DNA of 64,000 nt, taken from assembly GCF_014205335.1 (NCBI RefSeq), contig NZ_JACHNH010000001.1, positions 8,888,001 to 8,952,000 of the forward strand. Reading direction: 5' to 3'. Each line of letters opens with the position of its first letter. The stretch's first letter is position 1. This document shows, in pieces, positions 28,215-35,544 of this stretch. The stretch is from Amorphoplanes digitatis (GTDB taxonomy: Bacteria > Actinomycetota > Actinomycetes > Mycobacteriales > Micromonosporaceae). The notes under the pieces were generated by a model that saw nothing but the letters and a program-made list of their open reading frames with translations, was not told where the DNA came from and did no database searches. Made by a program: the position numbers and the translations under genes.

Positions 28215-28718
28215 ATGACACCTGTCGCGGTGCGTCCGTACCGGCCGAGCGATCACGGCGCTGGTCGCCGTCTGTGGTCGGAGCTGACCTATCAGCACAA
28301 CCAGATGTACGGCGATTCCGCGGACGACGGTGGTGCCGGCTTCGAGGAGTATCTGACCCGGCTGGACCTCAGCGGCCTGTGGGTCGCCGACCACGCGGAC
28401 GACGGAGTGATCGGGCTGGTCGGCCTCATCATGCGGGGCCGCGCCGGCGAGGTGGAGCCGGTAGTCGTCACCGGCTCGCACCGGCACAAGGGTGTCGGCC
28501 GCAAGCTGCTGCGACACGTCGCGGCGGAGGCCAAGAAGCGCGGGATGTTGTCGCTGACGATCTCGCCGTCGTCGCGCAACGTCGATGCGATCCGCAGCCT
28601 GCACGCCGCCGGATACGACGTGGTGTCGTCGATCGAGTTGACCATGGACCTGGACCGGCATGCCCACGAGTGGCAGCAGGACGGGCTGGAGTTGCATGAG
28701 TTGCAGTTTCGTTCCTGA
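28215..28718 (+). CDS. GNAT N-acetyltransferase
   Basis: The 167-aa protein shows GNAT motif A, VVVTGSHRHKGVGRKLLRHV (RxxGxG/A type, here HKGVG), followed by SLTISPSSRNVDAIRSLHAAG, typical of acetyltransferases that modify small molecules or proteins. The N-terminal helix (YQHNQMYG) is less conserved. The substrate is unknown. ATG 28215 is preceded by CAAAAT six nt upstream, which may be a leaderless -10 element. Confidence 0.82.
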   Translation: MTPVAVRPYRPSDHGAGRRLWSELTYQHNQMYGDSADDGGAGFEEYLTRLDLSGLWVADHADDGVIGLVGLIMRGRAGEVEPVVVTGSHRHKGVGRKLLRHVAAEAKKRGMLSLTISPSSRNVDAIRSLHAAGYDVVSSIELTMDLDRHAHEWQQDGLELHELQFRS

Positions 28719-28739
28719 GGGCGTTTCCGCGCTCGCCCC

Positions 28740-28764
28740 CTGTGGATAACCGGGTTATCCACAG
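28740..28764. promoter_or_regulatory. Palindrome of two inverted DnaA boxes
   Basis: CTGTGGATAACC (28740-28751) and GGTTATCCACAG (28753-28764) form a perfect inverted repeat with one central base. Each arm contains a consensus DnaA box, TTATCCACA (28755-28763, and 28749-28741 on the minus strand). It stands in the 97-nt gap before the DUF4192 gene. It could also fold as a terminator for the GNAT gene. Confidence 0.6.
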
Positions 28765-28815
28765 GCTCGATCTTCGGCACTCGGCGGACGCGCCGACTCC
28801 GCCATTCTGCTCGCC

Positions 28816-30489
28816 ATGACGAAGCTGAAGGTCAGTTCTCCCGCCGAACTCATCTCCGCTGTGCCGTTCCTGATCGGCTTCCACCCGGCAGACAGCCTCA
28901 CGGTCGTGGCGATGCTCGGCCCCGAGATCGCCTTCGCGGTAAGGGCCGACCTGCCCGAGCTGGACGCGCCGGCCGAGGAGGCGAAGGCGGCGGTACTCCA
29001 CCTGGCGTCCGTGGTCATCAGGCAGCAGGTCCAGGCCGTCGCGATCATCGGATACGGCGACAAGCAGCGTGTGACGCCCGCCGTCCTCCGCATTTCCGAC
29101 GTCTTCCGCAAGGTCGGCCTCGTGATCATCGAGGAACTGCGGGTCGAGGACGGGCGGTACTGGTCATTCCTGTGCTCGGATCCGACCTGCTGCCCTCCGC
29201 AGGGACTGCCGTGCGAACCGCCGGACAGCGTGGTGGCGGCCGAGGCGACGTTCGCGGGTGCGGTGGCCCTGCCAAGCCGCGAGATGTTCGCGGCGCAGCT
29301 GGCACCGGCAACCGGCGACGACCGCGAGGCGATGACGGCGGCAACCGCCCGCGCGGTCCTCCGCCTGGCGACCCTCGCCGCCGTGGACCACGCACCGGCG
29401 GCGCCCACGGGGACGGCGCCGGCGGGCATCGCGCTCGCGGGGACCGTGCCTGAGGCGACCGTGCCTGAGGCGACCCAATCGGGGCCGGTAGGAGTCGCCA
29501 CCTGCCCGGATGACACCGAGCCGGCTCGGACGGCCCGGCCTGCGGTCCCGATGCCAGGTCCAGAGCGCGAAGCACCGGAGCAGGGGCCGAACCGGGCGAA
29601 GGACGAGGTTCCGTTCCTGCCGGACGAGACGCGCTTCTTTCAGCTGGTGCGGCGGGCAGGCCGGAAAGCGGTGCGGGAGGCCGAGCGCAGCTATCGCTCG
29701 GGCGGGCGCTTGTCCGACGACGAGGTCGCGTGGCTGGGACTGCTGCTCCTTCACGTGCCGGTCCGCGACTACGCCTGGACCAGGACGCGCACCGAGGCGT
29801 GGGAGCTGGCGCTCTGGTCGGACGTCGTGCGCCGGGTAGAGCCCGCATACACCCCGGCACCGGCCTCGCTGCTCGCCTTCGTGGCCTGGCGTTCCGGAGC
29901 GGGCGTGCTGGCAAGCGTCGCCGTGGAACGGGCGCTCAACGAGCAGCGGGACTACTCGCTCGCCATGCTGGTCCACCAGGCCCTGGTCAACGGGGTGCAC
30001 CCGGCGATACTGGACGGCTGGCCCGCAGCCGTCGGCGCGCCCGACGTCCCTCACTACCCCGGCGAAGACCCCGACGACGGCCCAGGCCCGCACGCACAGC
30101 CCGACTGCGAAACCCCGGTTCATCCGGAACCAGCTGACCACCCGGAGGCCCCAGGCCGCGCGGAGTCGGTTGGGCGGGTGGAGTCGGCAGGGCACCCGGA
30201 GCGGGCTGAGCCCTTGGAGCGTGCGGCTCACGCTGAGCAGTCCGCCCGTGCTGAGCAGTCCGCCCGTGCTGAGCAGTCCGCCCGTGCTGAGCAGTCCGCC
30301 CGTGCTGAGCAGTCCGCCCGTGCTGAGCAGCCCGCCCGTGCTGAGCAGCCCAACCGTGCTGGGCGGGTGACTCGTGCGGAGCGGGCGGGTCACCCTGATC
30401 GTGATGACGATGCCGGGGTGATGGGCCGACCCGCCAAGCGGGTGGCCCGGCCGCGAATTGCCCGCCGGGCCACCCGTCACCGTGGCTGA
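28816..30489 (+). CDS. DUF4192 protein with hexapeptide-repeat tail
   Basis: The 557-aa protein begins with the DUF4192 signature (LISAVPFLIGFHPADSLTVV) and the following alpha/beta region to about residue 190. An Ala/Pro/Thr-rich insert of about 80 residues (190-270) follows. The second half of the domain comes next (VPFLPDETRF, DDEVAWLGLLLLHVPVRDYAW, LLAFVAWRSGAGVLASVAVERAL), and a hydrophilic tail contains seven AEQSAR-type hexapeptides. DUF4192 is widespread in actinobacteria and has no known function. The double DnaA box lies 52 nt upstream. Confidence 0.85.
   Translation: MTKLKVSSPAELISAVPFLIGFHPADSLTVVAMLGPEIAFAVRADLPELDAPAEEAKAAVLHLASVVIRQQVQAVAIIGYGDKQRVTPAVLRISDVFRKVGLVIIEELRVEDGRYWSFLCSDPTCCPPQGLPCEPPDSVVAAEATFAGAVALPSREMFAAQLAPATGDDREAMTAATARAVLRLATLAAVDHAPAAPTGTAPAGIALAGTVPEATVPEATQSGPVGVATCPDDTEPARTARPAVPMPGPEREAPEQGPNRAKDEVPFLPDETRFFQLVRRAGRKAVREAERSYRSGGRLSDDEVAWLGLLLLHVPVRDYAWTRTRTEAWELALWSDVVRRVEPAYTPAPASLLAFVAWRSGAGVLASVAVERALNEQRDYSLAMLVHQALVNGVHPAILDGWPAAVGAPDVPHYPGEDPDDGPGPHAQPDCETPVHPEPADHPEAPGRAESVGRVESAGHPERAEPLERAAHAEQSARAEQSARAEQSARAEQSARAEQSARAEQPARAEQPNRAGRVTRAERAGHPDRDDDAGVMGRPAKRVARPRIARRATRHRG
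30232..30357 (+). repeat. Seven 18-nt tandem repeats in the DUF4192 gene
   Basis: Units begin at 30232, 30250, 30268, 30286, 30304, 30322 and 30340. The first five are identical (GCTGAGCAGTCCGCCCGT); the last two carry a few base changes. They encode AEQSAR/AEQPAR/AEQPNR. Near-identity implies recent expansion, and copy number may vary between strains. Confidence 0.9.
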
Positions 30490-30555
30490 ACGCTGCTGTG
30501 GCTGAACGCTGCTGAAGGGGGAGCGCTGCCGGGGCCGAGCGTTACGGCGGCGGTC

Positions 30556-32217
30556 TCAGGGTCGCGAGGTCTCCTGCCGGACCGTCTCCGCCCCCAGGTC
30601 ACCGGCCCGCAACTCCGGGCTACCACCGGGCGTCGGGTTGTCGGCGACCTGGTGCAAGCCCGGCACACGGTCCTCGATCACGAACGTTGCCCGCGTGTGT
30701 ACCGGCGCCCCGGCCTGGGTCACATAGGGCAACACCTGGAAGTCCGCGGTCAGCGCGTCTTTGGTGATCGTCGTTCGGACATAGCCGCGCTGGCTGTTGT
30801 AGAAGCGCAGGTGCGGGTTCCAGGAGGACCACGGGTGCGTGCCACCCACCACGTCAGCACCGTCCCCGCCGGAGGTGATCGATGAGCACACCAACTCCGT
30901 ACCCACGGTTCGTGACGTCGGGTCGGCGTAGTCCAGCTTCAGCTCGTCCGCCCAGTGCGCGTGTACGTCGCCCGTCAGTACCACCGGATTGCGTACGCCC
31001 GCGTCCACCCAACCGCGGGTGATCCGGTCGCGGGAGGCCGCGTAGCCGTCCCACGCGTCCATGCTGACCACCGTCGCCGGACCAGAGTCGTTGTCGCGCT
31101 GGCCGAAGAAGACCTGCTGGCCCAGGATGTCCCAGCGGGCCGACGAGCGGTGGAAGCCGTCGAGCAGCCAGGCCTCCTGCTTGGCGCCGGTGATCGAGCG
31201 GGCCGGGTCGAGCGCGGCCGGGCAGTCCTTGTAGCCGTCGCCGCAGCCCTGGTCGTCGCGGAATTGGCGGGTGTCGAGCATGTGGAACGTGGCCAGCCGG
31301 CCCCAGTGCAGCCGTCGGTAGAGCCGCATGTCGATGCCGCGGGGGATCGAGGTTCGGCGCAGTGGCATGTTCTCGTAGTAGGCCTGGAACGCGGCCGCGC
31401 GCCGGGCGAGGAACAGGGGGTCCGGCTGCTCCGGTACCTCGTCCGCCCAGTTGTTCTCGACTTCGTGGTCGTCGAAGACGACGGCCCAGGGTGCGATGGC
31501 GTGCGCCGCCTGCAGGTCCGGGTCGGTCTTGTACTGCGCGTGCCGCTGCCGGTAGTTCGCCAGCGTCACCGTCTCCGGGCCGGCGTGATCGCGCGGGTTG
31601 CCGCCGGGGATGTTGTACGTGTCGGGCGCGTACTCGTACTGGTAGTCGCCCAGGTGCAGGATGAGGTCCGGTTCGTCCTCGGCCATCCGCCGGTACGCGG
31701 TGAAGTAGCCGTGTTCGAACTGCGAGCACGACGCGAACGACATCGCCAGGGTGCCGCCGCTCGCCCACGGCAGCGGTGCCGTGCGGGTCCGGCCGGCCGG
31801 GGACATGTACCGCTCGGCCCTGAAACGGTAGAAGTATTCGCGCGCGGGCAGCAGGCCGTGCAGCTCGATGTGGACGGTGTGCGCGGCGCCGGCTCGGGCC
31901 ACGGCTACGCCGGCGCGTACGACTCTGCGAAATCTGGGGTCGGCGGCCAGTTCCCACTGCACGGGCACGTCGCGGGACGGCATACCGCCGAGGCCGTCCT
32001 CGGCCAGCGGATTCGGTGCCAGCCGGGTCCAGAGCACGAACCCGTCGTGCTCAGGGTCGCCCGACGCGACTCCGAGGGTGAACGGGTCGCTGCGCAGCGA
32101 ACCCAGGTAGGGCGGCGGCGGTGCCGTCGCCGCGGCCGCCGACGGCCAGGTGGCGACCGCGCCGACTGCGCCGGCCGCGGCGCCGCCGAGCAGGAGGGTA
32201 CGTCGTGAGACTGTCAT
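30556..32217 (-). CDS. phoD: PhoD-type alkaline phosphatase/phosphodiesterase, Tat-exported
   Basis: The 553-aa protein starts with a twin-arginine signal (SRRTLLLGGAAAGAVGAVA). PhoD motifs follow: GVASGDPEHDGFVLWTRL, ASCSQFEHGYFTAYR, HLGDYQYEYA, VVFDDHEVENNWADE, FFGQRDND and LTGDVHAHWADELK, which supply the Fe/Ca ligands. PhoD hydrolyses phosphomono- and diesters outside the cell, mainly under phosphate limitation. The length is typical. Upstream DNA shows no convincing PHO box. It converges with the DUF4192 gene. Confidence 0.92.
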   Translation of the reverse strand: MTVSRRTLLLGGAAAGAVGAVATWPSAAAATAPPPPYLGSLRSDPFTLGVASGDPEHDGFVLWTRLAPNPLAEDGLGGMPSRDVPVQWELAADPRFRRVVRAGVAVARAGAAHTVHIELHGLLPAREYFYRFRAERYMSPAGRTRTAPLPWASGGTLAMSFASCSQFEHGYFTAYRRMAEDEPDLILHLGDYQYEYAPDTYNIPGGNPRDHAGPETVTLANYRQRHAQYKTDPDLQAAHAIAPWAVVFDDHEVENNWADEVPEQPDPLFLARRAAAFQAYYENMPLRRTSIPRGIDMRLYRRLHWGRLATFHMLDTRQFRDDQGCGDGYKDCPAALDPARSITGAKQEAWLLDGFHRSSARWDILGQQVFFGQRDNDSGPATVVSMDAWDGYAASRDRITRGWVDAGVRNPVVLTGDVHAHWADELKLDYADPTSRTVGTELVCSSITSGGDGADVVGGTHPWSSWNPHLRFYNSQRGYVRTTITKDALTADFQVLPYVTQAGAPVHTRATFVIEDRVPGLHQVADNPTPGGSPELRAGDLGAETVRQETSRP

Positions 32218-32321
32218 GCGAGGCTCCCAGCACTTGCGGTGATCGGAGGTTGGAAAGCCTCATGAAGGTGAATGTCTCGGCTACGTGGAAGCGATTGCCG
32301 CCCGCCGAAGACCGGATGAAC

Positions 32322-33149
32322 TCAGACAATGACGCGCTGTGTTCCGGCATAGACGTTCATCGACGGTCCTCGCAGGAACCCGACGAGCGTCATACCCGCC
32401 TCGTCGGCCAGCTCCGCCGCCAGGGTGCTCGGCGCGGACACCGCGGCGAGCAGCGGGATGCCGGCCATCCAGGCCTTCTGTGTCAGTTCGAAGCTGGCCC
32501 GCCCGGAGACGAGCAGCACGTGCCCGGCCAGCGGAAGCCGTCCCTCACGCAGGGCCCAGCCGATGACCTTGTCGACCGCGTTGTGCCGTCCGACGTCCTC
32601 GCGCAGCGCCAGCAGCTCGCCCTCGGCGGTGAACAGGCCGGCCGCGTGCAGCCCACCCGTACGGTCGAAGGTGCGCTGCGCGGCCCTCAGCCGGCCGGGC
32701 AGTTCCGCGAGGACCCGCGCGGGCACCGTGCAGGCGTCCGCGGCGATGTCGAACTGCGAGCGGGTACGCACGGCGTCGATGCTCGCCTTCCCGCACACGC
32801 CGCACGAACTGGTCGTGTAGAAGTTCCGGCTCGGGTCGACGACGGGCGGCGGCACGTCGGCGCCCAGCACCACATCGACCACGTTGTACGTGTTCGGCGT
32901 GTCCGTGCCCGCGCACAGCTGGGCCGTGATGACGTCCGAGGCCGTACGGATGATGCCCTCGGTCAGCAGGAAGCCCATGGCGAGGTCGATGTCCTGGCCC
33001 GGGGTCCGCATGGTCACGGCGAGCGCCGCCTGCCGGAGCCGGATCTCCAGCGGTTCCTCGGCGGCCAGTTCGTCGGGCCGCCGCCGCGGCTCGGCGTCCG
33101 TAGCCAGGTTGATCTTCAACACCGGTCGCCGGTTCGTCGTGCGCGCCAT
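32322..33149 (-). CDS. fdhD: Formate dehydrogenase accessory sulfurtransferase FdhD
   Basis: FdhD passes sulfur to the molybdenum cofactor of formate dehydrogenase. The 275-aa protein has the catalytic CGVCGK loop, the opening EEPLEIRL, the GFLLTEGII block, the EDVGRHNAVDKVIG block and the SGRASFELTQKAW block. ATG 33149 is preceded by TACGCT with 7 nt spacing (leaderless). No formate dehydrogenase gene is in the window. It is divergent from mobA, with a 17-nt repeat tract between them. Confidence 0.95.
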   Translation of the reverse strand: MARTTNRRPVLKINLATDAEPRRRPDELAAEEPLEIRLRQAALAVTMRTPGQDIDLAMGFLLTEGIIRTASDVITAQLCAGTDTPNTYNVVDVVLGADVPPPVVDPSRNFYTTSSCGVCGKASIDAVRTRSQFDIAADACTVPARVLAELPGRLRAAQRTFDRTGGLHAAGLFTAEGELLALREDVGRHNAVDKVIGWALREGRLPLAGHVLLVSGRASFELTQKAWMAGIPLLAAVSAPSTLAAELADEAGMTLVGFLRGPSMNVYAGTQRVIV

Positions 33150-33156
33150 GACGACG

Positions 33157-33162
33157 AGCGTA
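33157..33162 (-). promoter_or_regulatory. -10 element of fdhD
   Basis: TACGCT on the minus strand ends 7 nt before the ATG of fdhD, the leaderless spacing. Confidence 0.5.
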
Positions 33163-33284
33163 TTCCGCCCGGCACCCGGACCGCCCGACGCGCAAAGCGA
33201 CACGGACGAGAGTCGCCCGGTAGGCGAAGCCCACCCCCGGAACACCGCCCGACCCGGCCACGGGGCCAGCAGGGTCGTGAAGCG

Positions 33285-33460
33285 GGTTGGGGTCGTTGAG
33301 CTCGCGGGGTCGGGGGGTCGGCGGGGTCGCGAAGCTGGTGGGGTCGCGGAACTCAGGTCACGGAGCCGGCAGGGTCCCGAAGCTGGCGAGGTCGCGGGGT
33401 TTCGGGGGATCGCGGAGCTGGTGGGATCGCGGAGCTGATGGGACCGCGGAGCTGGTGGGG
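33285..33460. repeat. 17-nt tandem repeat tract between fdhD and mobA
   Basis: The unit GGGATCGCGGAGCTGGT occurs at 33406, 33423 and 33440 with one to two changes. Diverged copies (GGGTCGCGAAGCTGGT and similar) reach back to about 33285. As 17 is not a multiple of 3, an ORF across it would shift frame at each unit; apparent ORFs here are artefacts. The gap of about 400 nt between fdhD and mobA otherwise holds only their promoters. Confidence 0.75.
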
Positions 33461-33539
33461 CTGTGGGGTCGGCGGGGCTGGGGAGCCCGTCCGGGAGCGC
33501 AAAGGCGTCCGCACAGTCACGCTCGTGCGGCCAACGGGA

Positions 33540-33545
33540 TACGGT
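33540..33545 (+). promoter_or_regulatory. -10 element of mobA
   Basis: TACGGT lies 6 nt before the GTG at 33552. This spacing decides the start of mobA, since upstream in-frame codons would lie before the promoter. Confidence 0.5.
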
Positions 33546-33551
33546 ACGTAC

Positions 33552-34151
33552 GTGGGGGGATTCGCGGCGGTGGTGTTGGCCGGCGGTGCGGCGCGTCGGA
33601 TGGGTGGTGCTGACAAGCCCACCATCCCGGTTGCCGGGCAGTCGATGCTGACGCGTGTCCTGGCCGCGGTGCATGACGCCGACCCGCAGGTAGTGGTCGG
33701 CCGGGTCCCTCCGGACCTGCCCGTCCCGGTCTCCTCCACCAGCGAGCAGCCGCCCGGCGGCGGCCCGGTGGCGGCCACCGCGGCCGGTCTCAAGCTCGTT
33801 CCCAGCGACGTCAGTTTCACCGCTTTGCTCGCGGCCGATCTGCCGCTGCTCACGGGCGAGGCCATCGACGTGCTTCGGCTCACGGTCGAGTCGGCGCCGA
33901 TGCAGGGTGCGGTCTACCGGGACGCGGAGGGCCGTCGTCAGTCGCTCTGCGGGGTCTGGCGTACGGCGGCGCTGCGCGAGGCCCTCGACCAGGTGGCCGA
34001 GGAACGTGGCGGCCTGCACGGCGCCTCGATGCAGAACCTCATGGAGCATCTGCGCTTCATAGAGGTGTCGTGGCGGCGCCCGGGGCCGCCGCCGTGGTTC
34101 GACTGTGACACCGACGACGACCTTCGGACCGCGGAGGAATGGGCCCGGTGA
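33552..34151 (+). CDS. mobA: Molybdenum cofactor guanylyltransferase MobA-like
   Basis: MobA attaches GMP to molybdenum cofactor to form the dinucleotide used by DMSO-reductase-family enzymes such as formate dehydrogenase. The 199-aa protein has the nucleotidyltransferase signature VVLAGGAARRMGGADKP, the metal-binding LLAADLPLLT and a late FDCDTDDDL block. GTG 33552 fits both the signature position and the leaderless promoter. Its stop overlaps the start of the next gene (GTGA). Pairing with divergent fdhD supports service to formate dehydrogenase. Confidence 0.88.
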   Translation: MGGFAAVVLAGGAARRMGGADKPTIPVAGQSMLTRVLAAVHDADPQVVVGRVPPDLPVPVSSTSEQPPGGGPVAATAAGLKLVPSDVSFTALLAADLPLLTGEAIDVLRLTVESAPMQGAVYRDAEGRRQSLCGVWRTAALREALDQVAEERGGLHGASMQNLMEHLRFIEVSWRRPGPPPWFDCDTDDDLRTAEEWAR

Positions 34152-34390
34152 ACGTGCTTGATGCCTGGATCCGTGCCGCCTGTGCCGAGCTGGACCTCGT
34201 ACCGGCGGATGTCGACACGGTGGCGGTGCTCGACGTGGCCCGCGATGTCGCGCACAACGTTCTGCGGCCCGGTGCGCCCGTGACGGCGTACCTGATGGGG
34301 ATCGCGGTGGGGCGCGGGGCGGACCCGGCCGACGTGGCCGCGCGGCTCACCGCCCTTGCGGTCGGCTGGGCCGCCGACGGTCAGGAATGA
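34148..34390 (+). CDS. DUF6457 small protein downstream of mobA
   Basis: The 80-aa helical protein (VLDAWIRAACAELDL, DVARDVAHNVLRPGAPVTAY, GWAADG) belongs to a small actinobacterial family commonly found directly after mobA or fdhD. Its GTG overlaps the mobA stop; ATG 34139 is an alternative. The function is unknown, but the constant linkage suggests a role in molybdoenzyme maturation. Confidence 0.75.
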   Translation: MNVLDAWIRAACAELDLVPADVDTVAVLDVARDVAHNVLRPGAPVTAYLMGIAVGRGADPADVAARLTALAVGWAADGQE

Positions 34391-34449
34391 GACGCGGCCC
34401 TATGGGCCGGCCGCTCGCTCGATAGGGTGACGGGGCGGAGGTAACGATC

Positions 34450-35538
34450 ATGATGGCGGAGAACACGGCTGACCAGTCGGACAGCGTCCTGCTCGACGAC
34501 CCGACCACTGCCGACCTGCGGGCGAAGGTGACCGAGGCCTGGCGGGAGTTCGCCGGGGCGCTGGGCGCGCTGCTGCCCACGCTGCCCGACGGCGCGCACG
34601 TCGACATCACGCTCGATCCGACGGCGTCGGGCACCGGCACGGCCGTGTACTCGGTGAGCATGCGGGTCCTGGCCGACGGCGTCGTCGAGGCGCTCGCGGT
34701 CGGCAACGCGGGGCTGCCCGAGGGCTACCGGATGAACCGCTCGTCGGTCGCCGACCTGGTGGCGCTGGGCTGGTCGCCGCCCGGCGTGCTGCCCGATTCG
34801 GGCGACTCGTTCGGCCTGCGCTCGAACACCGCCGCCGCGAAGCAGGTCGGTGCGATCGTCTCCCGCACCCTGCGCGACGTGTATGGCGCGCCGCACCCCG
34901 CGTTCCTGGTCTACCTCGTGCACGACGGCGCGGACGAGCCGATCGAGACCGCGCCGCTGGGCACGGCCCGGCACGAGCCGAGCATCTCCGGCGAGCTGAG
35001 CCTCGACGACCTCGACGAGGACGGCGTGCTCTCCGAGGCGCTCGCCAGCGCCGCCGACGAGGTCATCCCGCTGGAGGAGCGGGTACGCACGGTGGTCGCG
35101 ACCATGTCGAAGACCACTGTCGACCAGCTTCAGGTCGACAACGACGGCGACATCGGCATCCGGGCCGGTTCCGCCATGGTCTTCGTGCGGGTTCGCGACA
35201 ACCCGCCGCTTGTCGACGTCTTCTCGCCGATCCTGACCGAGGTCGAGCCGACCGAGCAGCTGTACATGAAGCTCTCCGAGCTGACGAACAGGATGCCGAT
35301 CGGCCGGCTCTACTGCGCGCAGGACACCGTCTGGGCGTCCATCCCCGTCTTCGGCCGCAACTTCCAGGCCACCCACCTCATGCTCGCCGTGCAGGTGATG
35401 ACCGGCCTCGCCGACGAGCTGGACGACCGGCTGCACGGCGAGTTCGGCGGCAAGCGCTTCTTCGGCGAGGGCGACAAGCCGGTGCCTCCGAAGGGCACGA
35501 AGGAAGGCGACGACCACCGTACGGGGATGTACCTGTAA
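34450..35538 (+). CDS. YbjN/T3SS-chaperone-like two-domain protein
   Basis: This 362-aa protein carries two regions with the alpha-beta fold of YbjN and type III chaperones (the TY-Chap group). The first spans about residues 20-150 (DITLDPTASGTGTAVYSVSM). The second spans about residues 215-335 (TVDQLQVDNDGDIGIRAGSAMVFVRV, ending VQVMTGLADELDDRL). The acidic linker (LDDLDEDG) joins them. Such proteins may bind peptides, but no reaction is known. ATG 34450 has GGAGG eight nt upstream and a TAGGGT promoter element near 34421. Confidence 0.75.
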   Translation: MMAENTADQSDSVLLDDPTTADLRAKVTEAWREFAGALGALLPTLPDGAHVDITLDPTASGTGTAVYSVSMRVLADGVVEALAVGNAGLPEGYRMNRSSVADLVALGWSPPGVLPDSGDSFGLRSNTAAAKQVGAIVSRTLRDVYGAPHPAFLVYLVHDGADEPIETAPLGTARHEPSISGELSLDDLDEDGVLSEALASAADEVIPLEERVRTVVATMSKTTVDQLQVDNDGDIGIRAGSAMVFVRVRDNPPLVDVFSPILTEVEPTEQLYMKLSELTNRMPIGRLYCAQDTVWASIPVFGRNFQATHLMLAVQVMTGLADELDDRLHGEFGGKRFFGEGDKPVPPKGTKEGDDHRTGMYL

Positions 35539-35544
35539 GGCGCG

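Noticed and set aside
32257..32282. PHO box upstream of phoD
   Set aside because: ATTCACC and TTCATG on the minus strand are 6 nt apart, not the 11-nt spacing of actinobacterial PHO boxes.
33287..33613. A 108-codon plus-strand ORF ahead of mobA
   Set aside because: It is read through the 17-nt repeats in a meaningless frame and overlaps the mobA promoter and coding sequence.
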